From Paenibacillus foliorum (GTDB taxonomy: Bacteria > Bacillota > Bacilli > Paenibacillales > NBRC-103111): DNA of 64,000 nt. The position numbers and the translations under genes were made by a program. This document shows, in pieces, positions 1-8,617 of the stretch. The stretch lies in assembly GCF_013141765.1 (NCBI RefSeq), contig NZ_WHOD01000022.1:62001-126000 (forward strand). The letters run 5' to 3'. Each line of letters begins with the position of its first letter. Within the stretch, counting starts at the first letter, position 1. A model generated the notes under the pieces. That model ran no database searches, was not told where the DNA came from, and saw nothing but the letters and a program-made list of their open reading frames with translations.

Positions 1-978
1 CAAGCGTATGCCGCCCGTGCCGCGAACCGTCCCTTCATAGCGCAGCGTCAGAGGAAAACGCTGGGTGAATGGATCGATACCCGCACGATCCAAGGGCAAG
101 AAGAAAATCGCATGCGATTTTCGCAAAATTTGCCGCTTCTCTTCCGTATCCGCATGATTAAGCACTGCGTAAACGGGTCCTTTACTCAGCATAGTCGGTA
201 GAAAATCGCCAGCCCTCGGTCCCCCTCCTTGCAGAACCGTACCATCCTCCGACGTATACGTCGCCCAGTTCAGAAGTCTTCCGCGTGTGACCGTACCGTA
301 GGCAACACTCGGTGCATATTGACGGGTGAATTCCATTCCCGACAGCTCGGCTCCAAGCTCCGTCGCCATCAGCAGACCATCTCCTGTGAGCACATTACAT
401 CCGAGTCCTTTACTTAAGAAGGCGCAGCCCCCGGTCGCAATAACGACCGCATTAGCACGTACCTCCCATTCTCCTCCATCCAGACGAGAAATACCGCGAG
501 CTCCTCCTACGCCATGCTCATCCACCAACAGCTCCAACGCAGGCGACTGGTCAAGGATGCGCACGCCTGCTCTGCTCACCTGCCGGCGCATCAGCTTCAT
601 ATATTCAGGTCCTTGCAGATGATCCCTCAATGGTACACCATCCTCGTCACGTCTGAATGGATACCCCCAACCATCGACCAACACGAGGCTCTCATACACT
701 TGATCCAACACTCGATGAATCCACTCCGGCTCCGCCAAATAGCCGCTTTCCCGATACCTCTGCTGCACGGCCTTCTCCCGCAGCTCACGATCAGGTGGAA
801 GGTATAGTAAGTTGGTTCCTCCCGGTGCTGTAGCTCCGCTCGAGCCCAGATAGCCTTTGTCAGCCAGTATGACTCTGGCACCCTGCTTGGCTGCGCTCCA
901 GGCTGCCCATGCGCCTGCCGGCCCCCCGCCAAGTACCAACACATCAGCTTCCATTTGATTGATTTGGGATGAACTCAT
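1..978 (-). CDS. AprA-like FAD-dependent oxidoreductase (fumarate reductase/succinate dehydrogenase flavoprotein family), 3' end cut by window start
   Basis: The frame is open from an ATG at 978 to base 1 (326 codons), so the C-terminus lies outside the window. It opens with a Rossmann FAD motif (VLVLGGGPAGAWAAW), followed by DKGYLGSSGATAP, GPEYMKLMRRQV and GGCAFLSKGLGCNVLTGDG, and the visible part ends near RGTGGI. These blocks recur almost unchanged in the protein at 5429-7033, so the two are paralogues. The family includes adenylylsulfate reductase alpha subunits, fumarate reductases and aspartate oxidases. It starts 60 nt after the binding-protein gene and is the last visible gene of that operon. 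Its likely role is flavin redox chemistry on an organosulfur-type substrate; this is inferred from the neighbours. An RBS (AGGTGG) precedes the ATG. Confidence 0.85.
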   Translation of the reverse strand, partial: MSSSQINQMEADVLVLGGGPAGAWAAWSAAKQGARVILADKGYLGSSGATAPGGTNLLYLPPDRELREKAVQQRYRESGYLAEPEWIHRVLDQVYESLVLVDGWGYPFRRDEDGVPLRDHLQGPEYMKLMRRQVSRAGVRILDQSPALELLVDEHGVGGARGISRLDGGEWEVRANAVVIATGGCAFLSKGLGCNVLTGDGLLMATELGAELSGMEFTRQYAPSVAYGTVTRGRLLNWATYTSEDGTVLQGGGPRAGDFLPTMLSKGPVYAVLNHADTEEKRQILRKSHAIFFLPLDRAGIDPFTQRFPLTLRYEGTVRGTGGIRL

Positions 979-1038
979 ATGCCACCTACCCCCTTGAAGT
1001 TCTTACAGCCAGCGACCTGCTCAGCGACAGCTATAAAG

Positions 1039-2073
1039 TTATTTCAAAATCCATTGATTCAGATCAAAATCTTTCTCCGCTAACTTCTCGTCTACTAGAA
1101 ACTTTTTGGTGCCTTCCAGCAGCTTAATGCCTTCATCCGTAAAGGGAACATCCTTAATATTACTGATTGGGCTTACCTTCTGCATAAGCTCCGGCGTTGA
1201 ATTGTTCAACTCCGCCAAAAATTTGTAATACTCATCCGGCTTCGTCTTCAGGTCATTCAAAACTTTCAATCGAATTTCATTCCAAATCTTAGGGAAATCC
1301 GCTTTTTTACTTAAATAGTCTTCAGTCGTGACCGTTGCGCTTGTTCCGAGCAAGTTCGTATGCTTCGTTGCATCGTCGATTAAGGGATAACCCTGATCGA
1401 TCTGTTTGAGTGCAAATACATCCGTATTGGTCATCGCATCGATCTCACCTCGAGCGAGCGCAGCTTCTGCATCAACGCGAAGCAAATGTACAATTTTTAC
1501 ATCTGTCATATTATTCTCTTTCAACAATCCTGCCAGGTAACGATGGTGGAATGAACCTTTTTGTGTAGCAACCGTCTTGCCTTTTAACTCAGCTAACGTC
1601 TGGGGACCGTTCTTTTTACCAATTAAATAGCCAATACTGCTAGTCGATCCTTGCGTAATAAAACGTGTTTTGGCACCTGTCGATCTGGACAGAATAGCCG
1701 GTGTGTCCCCCAAGCTGCCAACATCCAGACGACCGCTGATTAACGATTCACTTAGATCCGGTCCGTTCGGAAATGCAGTTAATTTCACATCAGTGATACC
1801 GTGCTTTTTCAATTCCTCTTGAATGATACCTTTGTAAAACCCCCAACCTTCGGCCCCACTTGGGAAATTCAACTTACTTGTCCCGATATATCCGTAATTT
1901 AATGTTGTCGGACCCTTCCCCACCGTAGACGCAGTAGAAGCAGCTCCGGTTGAAGGCGTCTGTTGTGCCACACTACCGCAAGCTTGAGTAAACAACATAA
2001 TAAAAACTAACGCCAGCAATCCCCCCACGTAACGACTCTTATGAAAACCATGCTTGTTTTGTCCCTTTTTCAT
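1039..2073 (-). CDS. ABC transporter substrate-binding lipoprotein, sulfonate/nitrate/taurine type (SsuA-like)
   Basis: This is a 344-residue extracytoplasmic binding protein. The N-terminus is basic, then a hydrophobic stretch ends in the lipobox FTQAC near residue 32, so it should be a lipid-anchored receptor. The mature part has the NMT1/SsuA-like fold signature: a YGYIGTSKLNFP strand, SGRLDVGSLGDTPAILSR, then a GKTVATQKGSFHHRYLAGLL block typical of periplasmic aliphatic-sulfonate receptors. The RBS GGGGAG lies 7 nt before the ATG. It follows two permease genes in the same direction, as expected for an ssu-type operon. The substrate is not proven; sulfonate or a related organosulfur acid is the best guess, but nitrate or thiamine-precursor binders share the fold. 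Confidence 0.88.
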   Translation of the reverse strand: MKKGQNKHGFHKSRYVGGLLALVFIMLFTQACGSVAQQTPSTGAASTASTVGKGPTTLNYGYIGTSKLNFPSGAEGWGFYKGIIQEELKKHGITDVKLTAFPNGPDLSESLISGRLDVGSLGDTPAILSRSTGAKTRFITQGSTSSIGYLIGKKNGPQTLAELKGKTVATQKGSFHHRYLAGLLKENNMTDVKIVHLLRVDAEAALARGEIDAMTNTDVFALKQIDQGYPLIDDATKHTNLLGTSATVTTEDYLSKKADFPKIWNEIRLKVLNDLKTKPDEYYKFLAELNNSTPELMQKVSPISNIKDVPFTDEGIKLLEGTKKFLVDEKLAEKDFDLNQWILK

Positions 2074-2101
2074 TGTACTTCTCCCCTTTTAACTGATTAA
2101 A

Positions 2102-2959
2102 TCAACCTTGAAAGCTATCTCTCCAGCTTAGCCACTTACTCTCCAACAAACGAACTCCAGAATCCACAAGCTTGCCAATAACAGCAAATATAATGACCCC
2201 TACAAAAATGAGCTCCACACTAGAGGTTTGCTTACCGTAATTAATAAGGAAACCAATGCCGGCCTGTGAGCCAATTAGCTCCGCTACGACAAGACCCAGC
2301 CAGGAAATGGATACAGATAAACGTAATCCTAACAAAATGCCCGGCAAGGAAGCCGGAAGAATCAATCGAAAAATTTGTTTCGTTTTACTGAAATTGAGAA
2401 CTTGAGCCACTTCAAAAAACTTGCGATCCACATTGCGAATCCCTATAAACGTATTAATATACATGGGAAAAAAAGCGCCGTTCGCAATAATGAATATTTT
2501 GGAAACTTCTCCAAATCCAAACCACAGAATGATCAACGGAGCCAACGCCAAATGAGGTATCATCCGCAGCATCTGAAACGAAGGATCCAGCATAAATTCC
2601 AGCCGTTGCGCAAATCCAACGAAAATCCCGAACACAAGTCCTAAGACCCCTCCAATCAGGAAGCCCACAAGAGCCCGTTGCAGTGAAATCGATAAGTGCT
2701 GAACTAATTCTCCTGAAAGGATCAGCTTCTGAAATTCGGACGCAATACTGATTGGCGTTGGTAGGAACGAGGAGGAAAACACGCCTAAATCTCCAAGTAC
2801 TTGCCACATCACCACAATCAATACGGGCAGTATCGACCCGATGGCAAAATCGTTTATTTTTTCCCTAAACCATTTGTTCCGAAGGAGCAGCAGTTCAGTC
2901 CGATCCGTTCTATCTCTAGACTGCGGCCGTTGTATTAGCACTTTGACTCCATTGCTCAT
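2102..2959 (-). CDS. ABC transporter permease, SsuC/TauC family (second copy)
   Basis: This 285-residue inner-membrane permease belongs to the BPD_transp_1 family, with about six membrane helices. The EAA-type loop appears near VAQVLNFSKTKQIFRLILPASLPG. An extended frame begins at a TTG inside the Shine-Dalgarno stretch; the ATG at 2959 (MSNGVKVL) sits behind AGGAGG and is the better start. It is clearly paralogous to the permease at 3058-3906: both share WQ(V/I)LGDLG, (F/Y)INTFIGIR and AGIG(F/Y)L. The two permeases probably form a heterodimeric channel served by the single ATPase upstream. Most ssu operons have one permease, so the duplication is unusual. Confidence 0.9.
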   Translation of the reverse strand: MSNGVKVLIQRPQSRDRTDRTELLLLRNKWFREKINDFAIGSILPVLIVVMWQVLGDLGVFSSSFLPTPISIASEFQKLILSGELVQHLSISLQRALVGFLIGGVLGLVFGIFVGFAQRLEFMLDPSFQMLRMIPHLALAPLIILWFGFGEVSKIFIIANGAFFPMYINTFIGIRNVDRKFFEVAQVLNFSKTKQIFRLILPASLPGILLGLRLSVSISWLGLVVAELIGSQAGIGFLINYGKQTSSVELIFVGVIIFAVIGKLVDSGVRLLESKWLSWRDSFQG

Positions 2960-3057
2960 AAATTCCTTCCTCCTCAATTGATTAGCTCAAAACAAGCTTT
3001 CTTCAAAGGCATATACATATTGGTTCTAGCCAAGAAAGCTTGCATCGTAAGATCGGC

Positions 3058-3906
3058 TTATCGTCCATTGTAACTTTCGCGCCAAGATAGCCACTTCCGT
3101 TCAAGCAACCGTACCAATGAATCGGAGAGAATACCGAATGCTGCAAAGATCAGAATACCAACGAACACAATCGGCGTCTTGGAGAACTGTCTGGCATCCG
3201 ACATCAGATAACCGATCCCTGCCGTTGAACCCATCAACTCGGCTACAACCAGACCGAGCCAAGCTACACCCAACGATATGCGAACGCCAAGTAGAATATT
3301 GGGCAGCGCAGCCGGTAAAATCAGACGTATGATCTGCTTCCATTTGCTGAAACCAAGCACTCTCGTCACATCGAACAGCTTGTTATCAGCGCTTCGAATG
3401 CCTATAAACGTATTAATGTAGAGAGGAAAAAAGGCTCCTTTGGCGATCAGCAGAATTTTGGCCGTTTCTCCAATGCCGAACCATAATATGAACAGCGGGG
3501 CTATAGCCAAATGCGGCACCATGCGTATCATCTGTACCGTTGGGTCCAACGTTCTTTCTGAGCTACGGAACAAGCCCACTAGTACGCCAAAAGCAAGTCC
3601 TAAGGCTCCCCCCATTAGAAATCCGGATATAGCGCGTATTAGACTAATTTTCATATTGTCATACAGCTCGCCCGTCTGAATTAACCGGATACCTGCTTGA
3701 AATATCCGCAGCGGTGTCGGAAACAGCAATGATGAAATGATGCCTAGATCACCAAGAATTTGCCACGCGATCAAAAGCAGCACCGGAACCAGCGCTCCAA
3801 GTACAAAACGTGTTATCCGCTGAATAATTCTTTGCTTTTTTTCTGAAAAGACGGGCTTTTGCACATATTCCAAATCAACTGCTGCTAATTGCCTTTGCCG
3901 GCTCAT
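3058..3906 (-). CDS. ABC transporter permease, SsuC/TauC family (first copy)
   Basis: This 282-residue integral membrane permease has about six transmembrane segments. It carries the cytoplasmic coupling loop VTRVLGFSKWKQIIRLILPAA, which docks on the ATPase. It lies 26 nt downstream of the ATPase gene and about 100 nt upstream of a close paralogue at 2102-2959. A G-rich RBS (GGGGGG) precedes the ATG. The neighbouring NMT1-type receptor points to sulfonate, taurine or related organosulfur uptake. The two permeases diverge most at the N-terminus and in the periplasmic loops, consistent with a heterodimer. Confidence 0.9.
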   Translation of the reverse strand: MSRQRQLAAVDLEYVQKPVFSEKKQRIIQRITRFVLGALVPVLLLIAWQILGDLGIISSLLFPTPLRIFQAGIRLIQTGELYDNMKISLIRAISGFLMGGALGLAFGVLVGLFRSSERTLDPTVQMIRMVPHLAIAPLFILWFGIGETAKILLIAKGAFFPLYINTFIGIRSADNKLFDVTRVLGFSKWKQIIRLILPAALPNILLGVRISLGVAWLGLVVAELMGSTAGIGYLMSDARQFSKTPIVFVGILIFAAFGILSDSLVRLLERKWLSWRESYNGR

Positions 3907-3932
3907 CTTGATCCCCCCGCTCCGCTTCAGTT

Positions 3933-4709
3933 CTAAATACCTGAGCTATCTATTAACTCCAGTTCTTCTATCCTCTCGAATTCGTTAAGCACCTTCAAAC
4001 GCAGCTGTTGAAAAGAGGTCGTTGTTTTTTTCCTAGGTAATGGCAAATCAATGGAAACAATATTACGAATAGCTCCTGGACGCGGTTTAAGGATCACAAC
4101 ACGGTTCCCAAGATAAATCGCTTCATCGATGTCGTGGGTAACGAAGATCATTGTCGTTTTATTTTTTTGCCAAATATCGATAAGCACTTCCTGCATATGT
4201 GTTCTTGTGAATGCATCCAACGCCCCGAAGGGCTCGTCGAGCAGCAGCACTTTAGGATTTCTCAGCAATGCTCTTGCAATAGCTACCCGCTGCGCCATCC
4301 CCCCAGAAAGCTCTCTTGGGTACGACTTTTGGAAGCCTTCCAACCGAACAAGCTCGATGAGTTCATCCACCTTCTTACGCACTTCAGAGTCTCGCAGCGA
4401 GAGATCGGCAGCAATATTTTTCTCAACTGTAAGCCATGGAAACAATCGCGGTTCTTGAAAAATAAAACCTTTATCGATGCCGGGACCTTTGATCGACTGC
4501 CCGCCGAGTCTTACATCTCCGTTGTACTGGACATCCAATCCTGCGATGATCTTAAGCAATGTGCTCTTTCCGCAGCCGCTTGGGCCAATGACGGTTATGA
4601 ACTCGCCTTCCTTGACCTGAAGCTGAATGTTGTTAAGTGCTTGAACGAAGCCTTTGTTAGATTGAAATGTTTTGTTTAAGTTTTCGATTTTCAATAATGG
4701 TTCAGTCAT
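3933..4709 (-). CDS. ABC transporter ATP-binding protein, SsuB/TauB type
   Basis: This 258-residue ATPase energises the adjacent permeases. Walker A is GPSGCGKST, the signature is [15 protein letters not shown], Walker B is [12 protein letters not shown], and the H-loop is FVTHDIDEA. The C-terminal part is short, without a regulatory extension. A longer frame starts at 4742, but the ATG at 4709 ([11 protein letters not shown]) has AAGGGG nine nt upstream and matches the usual family N-terminus. It comes after the ferredoxin gene and before both permeases. The sequence groups with nitrate/sulfonate/taurine importers rather than polar amino acid importers. Confidence 0.93.
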   Translation of the reverse strand: MTEPLLKIENLNKTFQSNKGFVQALNNIQLQVKEGEFITVIGPSGCGKSTLLKIIAGLDVQYNGDVRLGGQSIKGPGIDKGFIFQEPRLFPWLTVEKNIAADLSLRDSEVRKKVDELIELVRLEGFQKSYPRELSGGMAQRVAIARALLRNPKVLLLDEPFGALDAFTRTHMQEVLIDIWQKNKTTMIFVTHDIDEAIYLGNRVVILKPRPGAIRNIVSIDLPLPRKKTTTSFQQLRLKVLNEFERIEELELIDSSGI

Positions 4710-4773
4710 AACGGTCATCCCCTTTTCAAAAGTACGGAGCATTCAAAAAAATTTCAATCAGTAATTTCTCTAT

Positions 4774-5076
4774 TTATTTGAATTCAAGAACTGGTTTTCG
4801 GTTGTTAACTGCCCAGCCTACCACAGCTCGATAGCTGCCAAGCACCCCTCGTCTCTGTAATTCAGCTTCGTCCAGCATGCTCTGTGGTTCAGGATTTGGA
4901 TCCACGAACAAAGCGTCAGCAGGGCAGTACAACTCACACATAAAACAAGTCTGGCAGTCGCTTTGTCGCGCAATGACAGGAATTCCATTCACTGTCTTGT
5001 CAAAGACATTAGTTGGACAAGCAGATACACACATGTTGCACTGGATGCATTTGCTTTCGCTGATGATTTCAATCAT
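4774..5076 (-). CDS. Di-cluster 4Fe-4S ferredoxin, AprB-like
   Basis: This 100-residue protein has two CX2CX2CX3CP motifs (CIQCNMCVSACP and CQTCFMCELYCP) that should bind two [4Fe-4S] clusters. The arrangement and the short tail resemble the N-terminal part of adenylylsulfate reductase beta subunits and other small electron carriers paired with flavoproteins. It is the first gene of the minus-strand operon leading into the ABC transporter and the flavoprotein at 1-978, and is transcribed away from a second flavoprotein at 5429. It therefore probably passes electrons to or from one or both flavoproteins. RBS AAGGAGG is clear. A terminator hairpin lies just upstream in the leader. Confidence 0.9.
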   Translation of the reverse strand: MIEIISESKCIQCNMCVSACPTNVFDKTVNGIPVIARQSDCQTCFMCELYCPADALFVDPNPEPQSMLDEAELQRRGVLGSYRAVVGWAVNNRKPVLEFK

Positions 5077-5097
5077 GCTGCCACCTCCTTTTCATAT

Positions 5098-5138
5098 AAA
5101 AAAAGACACCCCACTCTTAGATAAGAGAAGAAGTGTCT
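5098..5138 (-). terminator. Intrinsic terminator in the leader of the ferredoxin/ABC operon (putative attenuator)
   Basis: On the minus strand a hairpin (outer GACAC/GTGTC arms at 5105-5109 and 5133-5137; inner CTCTTA/TAAGAG arms at 5114-5119 and 5122-5127) is followed by seven T residues at 5104-5098. It stands between the predicted promoter (5238-5265) and the ferredoxin RBS, so transcripts must read through it. A 12-bp perfect palindrome (CCGTACGTACGG, 5139-5150) lies immediately upstream. No known riboswitch consensus was recognised. Confidence 0.65.
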
Positions 5139-5237
5139 CCGTACGTACGGTAGTCACCTATTATGATGTTAAGATCGGGATATTTAAAACTTAGTTAAAC
5201 CATAGGAATTGTATGGATAAAACTTTTATATCCATAG

Positions 5238-5265
5238 ATTATCACCTCAGGATGAATAACGTCAA
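5238..5265 (-). promoter_or_regulatory. Predicted sigma-A promoter of the ferredoxin/ABC operon
   Basis: On the minus strand TTGACG (5265-5260) is followed after 16 bp by GATAAT (5243-5238). This predicts a transcript start near 5231 and a leader of about 155 nt before the ferredoxin ATG. Confidence 0.6.
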
Positions 5266-5305
5266 CCAATTTCTTTAATTCCTATAAAAATAATCGGAAA
5301 AGATA

Positions 5306-5335
5306 TTGACACCTCTCTTCCATGGATAGTAGTAT
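5306..5335 (+). promoter_or_regulatory. Predicted sigma-A promoter of the AprA-like gene at 5429
   Basis: TTGACA (5306-5311) is followed after 18 bp by TAGTAT (5330-5335), predicting a start near 5342. The promoter is back to back with the divergent one at 5238-5265, so both may share regulators in the 40 bp between them. Confidence 0.6.
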
Positions 5336-5368
5336 GAATGCATTACAACTAATCGACCATACCCATGG

Positions 5369-5400
5369 AGATGCGTTTCTATTGAAACGCGTCTTTTTAT
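5369..5400 (+). terminator. Intrinsic terminator in the leader of the AprA-like gene (putative attenuator)
   Basis: An 11-bp stem (AGATGCGTTTC with GAAACGCGTCT, one G-T pair) with a TATT loop ends in five T residues. It lies 29 nt before the ATG at 5429 and only about 27 nt after the predicted transcript start. It must be bypassed for expression, which suggests antitermination control. Confidence 0.7.
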
Positions 5401-5428
5401 ATTACCCATTTGGCAAAGGAGACAACTC

Positions 5429-7033
5429 ATGACCAACCATTCCAAGGACAAAGAACGTTCCCTAGAAGCAGATGTACTCATTCTGGGAGGTGGGCCTGCC
5501 GGCACTTGGGCGGCTGTTGCTGCTGCAGAAGCAGGGGCATCCGTCATTTTGGCCGACAAAGGCTATTGCGGTACTAGCGGAGCAACTGCTCCGTCAGGCA
5601 ATAATATCTGGGTGGCCCATCCCGATCCTGAGCTTCACGAGAAGGCGATGCAAGATCGTCATAGACTTGGCGGTTTTCTGTCGGACCATGCTTATTTGAA
5701 TCCAGTACTTGCACAAACCGTTGTGAATAGGTCTCGACTGGAAGCTTGGAAATTTCCCTTTCATTATAATCAAGCGGGAGACACGATCTACTCACTTCAA
5801 GGACCTGAATATATGAAAATGATGCGTTCGCGCGTGAAGCGAGCAGGAGTAAAAATAATGGACCACTGCCCGGCAACCGAGCTTCTTGCGGATGATGAAG
5901 GCGTATGCGGAGCAGCCGGTATCTTGTTGGACAGCGGGGAACGGTGGAGTGTAAAAGCTAACGCAGTCATCATAGCAACTGGTGGTTGCGCCTTCCTCAG
6001 CAAAGCACTCGGCTGTAATGTACTGACAGGCGATGGCTTATTAATGGCTGTGGAAGCAGGCGCTGAGCTATCAGGTATGGAATTCTCCAACACTTACGGC
6101 ATCTGCGCTGCTAATTCCTCAGTCACTAAGAATGCGTTCTTCTCGTATGGCTCCTACACCTATGAAGATGGTTCACTTGTTGAGGGAACGGAGGCAGCGG
6201 AAGATGTAATTGTGCCTGCCAAAATCTTTACAATCCAATCCGCTATTGCCAAAAAATTAAAAAATCATCCTATTTATTGCAAATTCGATAAAGCCAGCGA
6301 AGCCCAGCAGCCGCAGATGCGGAAGAGCCAGCCTAATCTTTTTCTCGCCTTTGATCGATTGGGGATTGATCCGTTCAGGGATCGTTTCCCTGTCACATTG
6401 CGCTTGGAAGGGACCGTTCGCGGGACGGGTGGAATCAATATCCTCGACCAGACCTGCGCGACACGCGTCCCTGGTCTGTATGCTGCAGGGGATGCTGCTA
6501 CTCGGGAGCATATAGCAGGCGGCTTCTCTGGCGGTGGCAGCCATAATGCGGCTTGGGCAATGTCCTCCGGTGTCTTCTCGGGTCAAGCTGCCGCACAGTT
6601 TGCGTCAACACTAGGACAGCATGGTAGGAAGCGCAATTTCAAAGGACTGGCAGGTACCACCGAGGCTGGATCAGGTGAGCGAACCTACCAGGACGTGCAT
6701 AATACCGATATCATTCGTGCTGTTCAAGACGAAGTCATGCCCTATGATAAAAACTTTTTCCGCTCCGAAGCCAAGCTGCACAGCTCCTTGTCTAATCTGC
6801 ATGAAGTCTGGAAAAACATCCGCTCTACCTCCGCGCCCACGGGTCGGCAGGAGGTCAAATTCCGTGAAGCAACAGCTATGGCTGCCGTCTCCCGATGGAT
6901 GTATACATCTGCGTTAAATCGCACTGAATCGCGAGGTATGCATCAGTACGAGGATTACCCGCATCTGGACCAGGCCCAGCAGCGCCGCCTTCTGTCAGGC
7001 GGCTTAGATCAGGTATGGGTGAAGCCTGTATAG
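5429..7033 (+). CDS. AprA-like FAD-dependent oxidoreductase (complete paralogue)
   Basis: This 534-residue flavoprotein has an FAD Rossmann motif at residues 11-30 (LILGGGPAGTWAAV), then TSGATAPSGNN, GPEYMKMMRSRV, GGCAFLSKALGCNVLTGDG, RGTGGINILDQTC and a second FAD-binding block GLYAAGDAA. This order fits the succinate dehydrogenase/fumarate reductase flavoprotein superfamily; the length and the lack of a long helical C-terminal domain are closer to AprA-like and L-aspartate-oxidase-like proteins. The GxGG...GTxG block near residue 330 is where this family binds its substrate. RBS AAAGGAG is 7 nt before the ATG. It is divergent from the ferredoxin/ABC operon, whose last gene is a paralogue. 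The likely partner is the di-cluster ferredoxin; the substrate is unknown. Confidence 0.9.
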   Translation: MTNHSKDKERSLEADVLILGGGPAGTWAAVAAAEAGASVILADKGYCGTSGATAPSGNNIWVAHPDPELHEKAMQDRHRLGGFLSDHAYLNPVLAQTVVNRSRLEAWKFPFHYNQAGDTIYSLQGPEYMKMMRSRVKRAGVKIMDHCPATELLADDEGVCGAAGILLDSGERWSVKANAVIIATGGCAFLSKALGCNVLTGDGLLMAVEAGAELSGMEFSNTYGICAANSSVTKNAFFSYGSYTYEDGSLVEGTEAAEDVIVPAKIFTIQSAIAKKLKNHPIYCKFDKASEAQQPQMRKSQPNLFLAFDRLGIDPFRDRFPVTLRLEGTVRGTGGINILDQTCATRVPGLYAAGDAATREHIAGGFSGGGSHNAAWAMSSGVFSGQAAAQFASTLGQHGRKRNFKGLAGTTEAGSGERTYQDVHNTDIIRAVQDEVMPYDKNFFRSEAKLHSSLSNLHEVWKNIRSTSAPTGRQEVKFREATAMAAVSRWMYTSALNRTESRGMHQYEDYPHLDQAQQRRLLSGGLDQVWVKPV

Positions 7034-7062
7034 GCCGATCTGATTTTATGAGAGATGCAGAT

Positions 7063-7100
7063 AGAGACCCCTCAGAATGCTGAGAGGTCTCTGTTTATTT
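7063..7100 (+). terminator. Intrinsic terminator after the AprA-like gene
   Basis: AGAGACC (7063-7069) pairs with GGTCTCT (7086-7092), with an inner CTCA/TGAG extension and a T-rich tail. Confidence 0.8.
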
Positions 7101-7256
7101 GAAATTGTTAGTAAAATAGTGGCATAGTGGACCATTCTGCTTCTCTACTATAAGTTAGCATAAGCTTACACAAATGTTATCTTTTTCGTGATATGATGAA
7201 CATATATCCTTTTTTTAAGTTACTATTCCATAATGGATTGAAAGGTGTAATACTCC

Positions 7257-8486
7257 ATGAATTTAAAGTCAATTACAATTGTTATTTTTGTATTAATTCT
7301 TTCTGAGATTGTATCTGGCATATGTACTGCTGCTCCTAATGAAACAATCTCTAATGCTGAATCGCCCCTAATACTTGACGGACAAGTACAACAATTTCAA
7401 GCACCACCCACAGCGGTATCCAGCGATATAAAACTTGAGCATACTCTTTGGAGTAAAACACTTGACGGTTATCCTTTAATAGCGCCCATTGCTTACAAAG
7501 ATATAACATTTATTAATACAAGCAGTAGCTTGCTAGCCATTGAAACATCGACTGGAAATTTAAAATGGGAGCATACTACACCTGATGATTCAGTACAAAT
7601 CTCTACTCCTGTAATTGTGGGTACCTATATCTGCTATACAAAAGTAGATACCCTGTATGTACTCGAAGCAGACTCTGGACAATTAGCTTGGTTCAAGAAA
7701 TTGCAAAAAGATTCAGAAAATCTTGACCTGCATTCCATGGGCACATATGATAATTTGCTAATATTCACAGACCATAATGAGTTAAAGGCAATCAATGTAG
7801 AAACCCAGGAAGAAGTCTGGGTGAATCATCAATCTATGTTTTCCTATTCTGAACCTACTCTACATATAGTCGGAGAAAATATCTTCGTTGCCATACCCGG
7901 AAGTATTTATATTTACAATGCTGCAAATGGTGAAACCATCAAAAGCTGGGAAACGGGTAATATTCACTCTTCGTTACATATTTGGGGCGACAAAGTCATA
8001 GCTGTTGGTACCTTCGGAGAAGTGGAAGCTTGTGATATAGAAACTGGAGAACTGCTCTGGAAATTTATAACGAATGAAAATGTTGGTGTAGCTCGATCCG
8101 GCATTGCCTTTAGCGAGGATACCCTTTATATTACGAATCATAAAGACGGATTCTTATATGCAATAAGTCCGGAAAACGGAAATCTCCAGTGGAGTAAACA
8201 GATTGGCACTCCTACGTTTGCCAGGCGAATATTTTATGTGAACTCCAAACCTACATATCACAACCAGGTGATCTACATCGGGAGATGGGTAGAAGAAGAC
8301 TCAAGTTCAAGTTCAAATTTTAAACCTCTTAAAGGAGAAATGCTTGCACTCGACTCTACATCCGGGGATATCCTCAAGAAATACCCTATTCCTAAAAGCT
8401 TCGCACAGGCGCCATTAATCATCAATGGGAAATTCTTAGTACTTCCTGCTTCTGGTAGCTCAGGTGATGTAGTTATGATTGAATGA
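7257..8486 (+). CDS. Secreted PQQ-repeat beta-propeller protein
   Basis: This 409-residue protein has an N-terminal hydrophobic signal (residues 5-25) and then at least six PQQ/YVTN-like blades. Typical blade turns are LLAIETSTGNLKWEH, LYVLEADSGQLAWFK, IYIYNAANGETIKSW, ACDIETGELLWKF and YAISPENGNLQWSK. Such propellers act as binding scaffolds outside the membrane or in the cell wall; a catalytic quinoprotein role is unlikely because dehydrogenase active-site regions are absent. The gene is AT-rich compared with its neighbours and stands alone between two terminators. RBS AAGGTG lies about 10 nt upstream of the ATG. Its function cannot be named more precisely. Confidence 0.85.
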   Translation: MNLKSITIVIFVLILSEIVSGICTAAPNETISNAESPLILDGQVQQFQAPPTAVSSDIKLEHTLWSKTLDGYPLIAPIAYKDITFINTSSSLLAIETSTGNLKWEHTTPDDSVQISTPVIVGTYICYTKVDTLYVLEADSGQLAWFKKLQKDSENLDLHSMGTYDNLLIFTDHNELKAINVETQEEVWVNHQSMFSYSEPTLHIVGENIFVAIPGSIYIYNAANGETIKSWETGNIHSSLHIWGDKVIAVGTFGEVEACDIETGELLWKFITNENVGVARSGIAFSEDTLYITNHKDGFLYAISPENGNLQWSKQIGTPTFARRIFYVNSKPTYHNQVIYIGRWVEEDSSSSSNFKPLKGEMLALDSTSGDILKKYPIPKSFAQAPLIINGKFLVLPASGSSGDVVMIE

Positions 8487-8512
8487 TATAATTAATGCAT
8501 AAATGTGAATGA

Positions 8513-8550
8513 ATACACTCCCCGCTTGATAGCAGGGAGTGTATTTTTTA
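8513..8550 (+). terminator. Intrinsic terminator after the PQQ-repeat gene
   Basis: ATACACTCCC pairs with GGGAGTGTAT around an AT-containing loop, followed by a run of T. Confidence 0.85.
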
Positions 8551-8617
8551 CCAACAGCCATTTCAATCTTACAGGATCAAACTAATACCCCTGCATATTA
8601 GGACTTTCTCTTAAACA

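Noticed and set aside
627-944. Minus-strand frame of 105 codons
   Set aside because: It runs in another frame inside the AprA-like gene at 1-978, whose translation has clear FAD motifs.
5098-5230. S-box (SAM) riboswitch in the ferredoxin leader
   Set aside because: A CTCTTATC..AGAG stretch looks like the 5' part of an S-box, but the conserved GATGAAACC/CGGCAACC core is missing.
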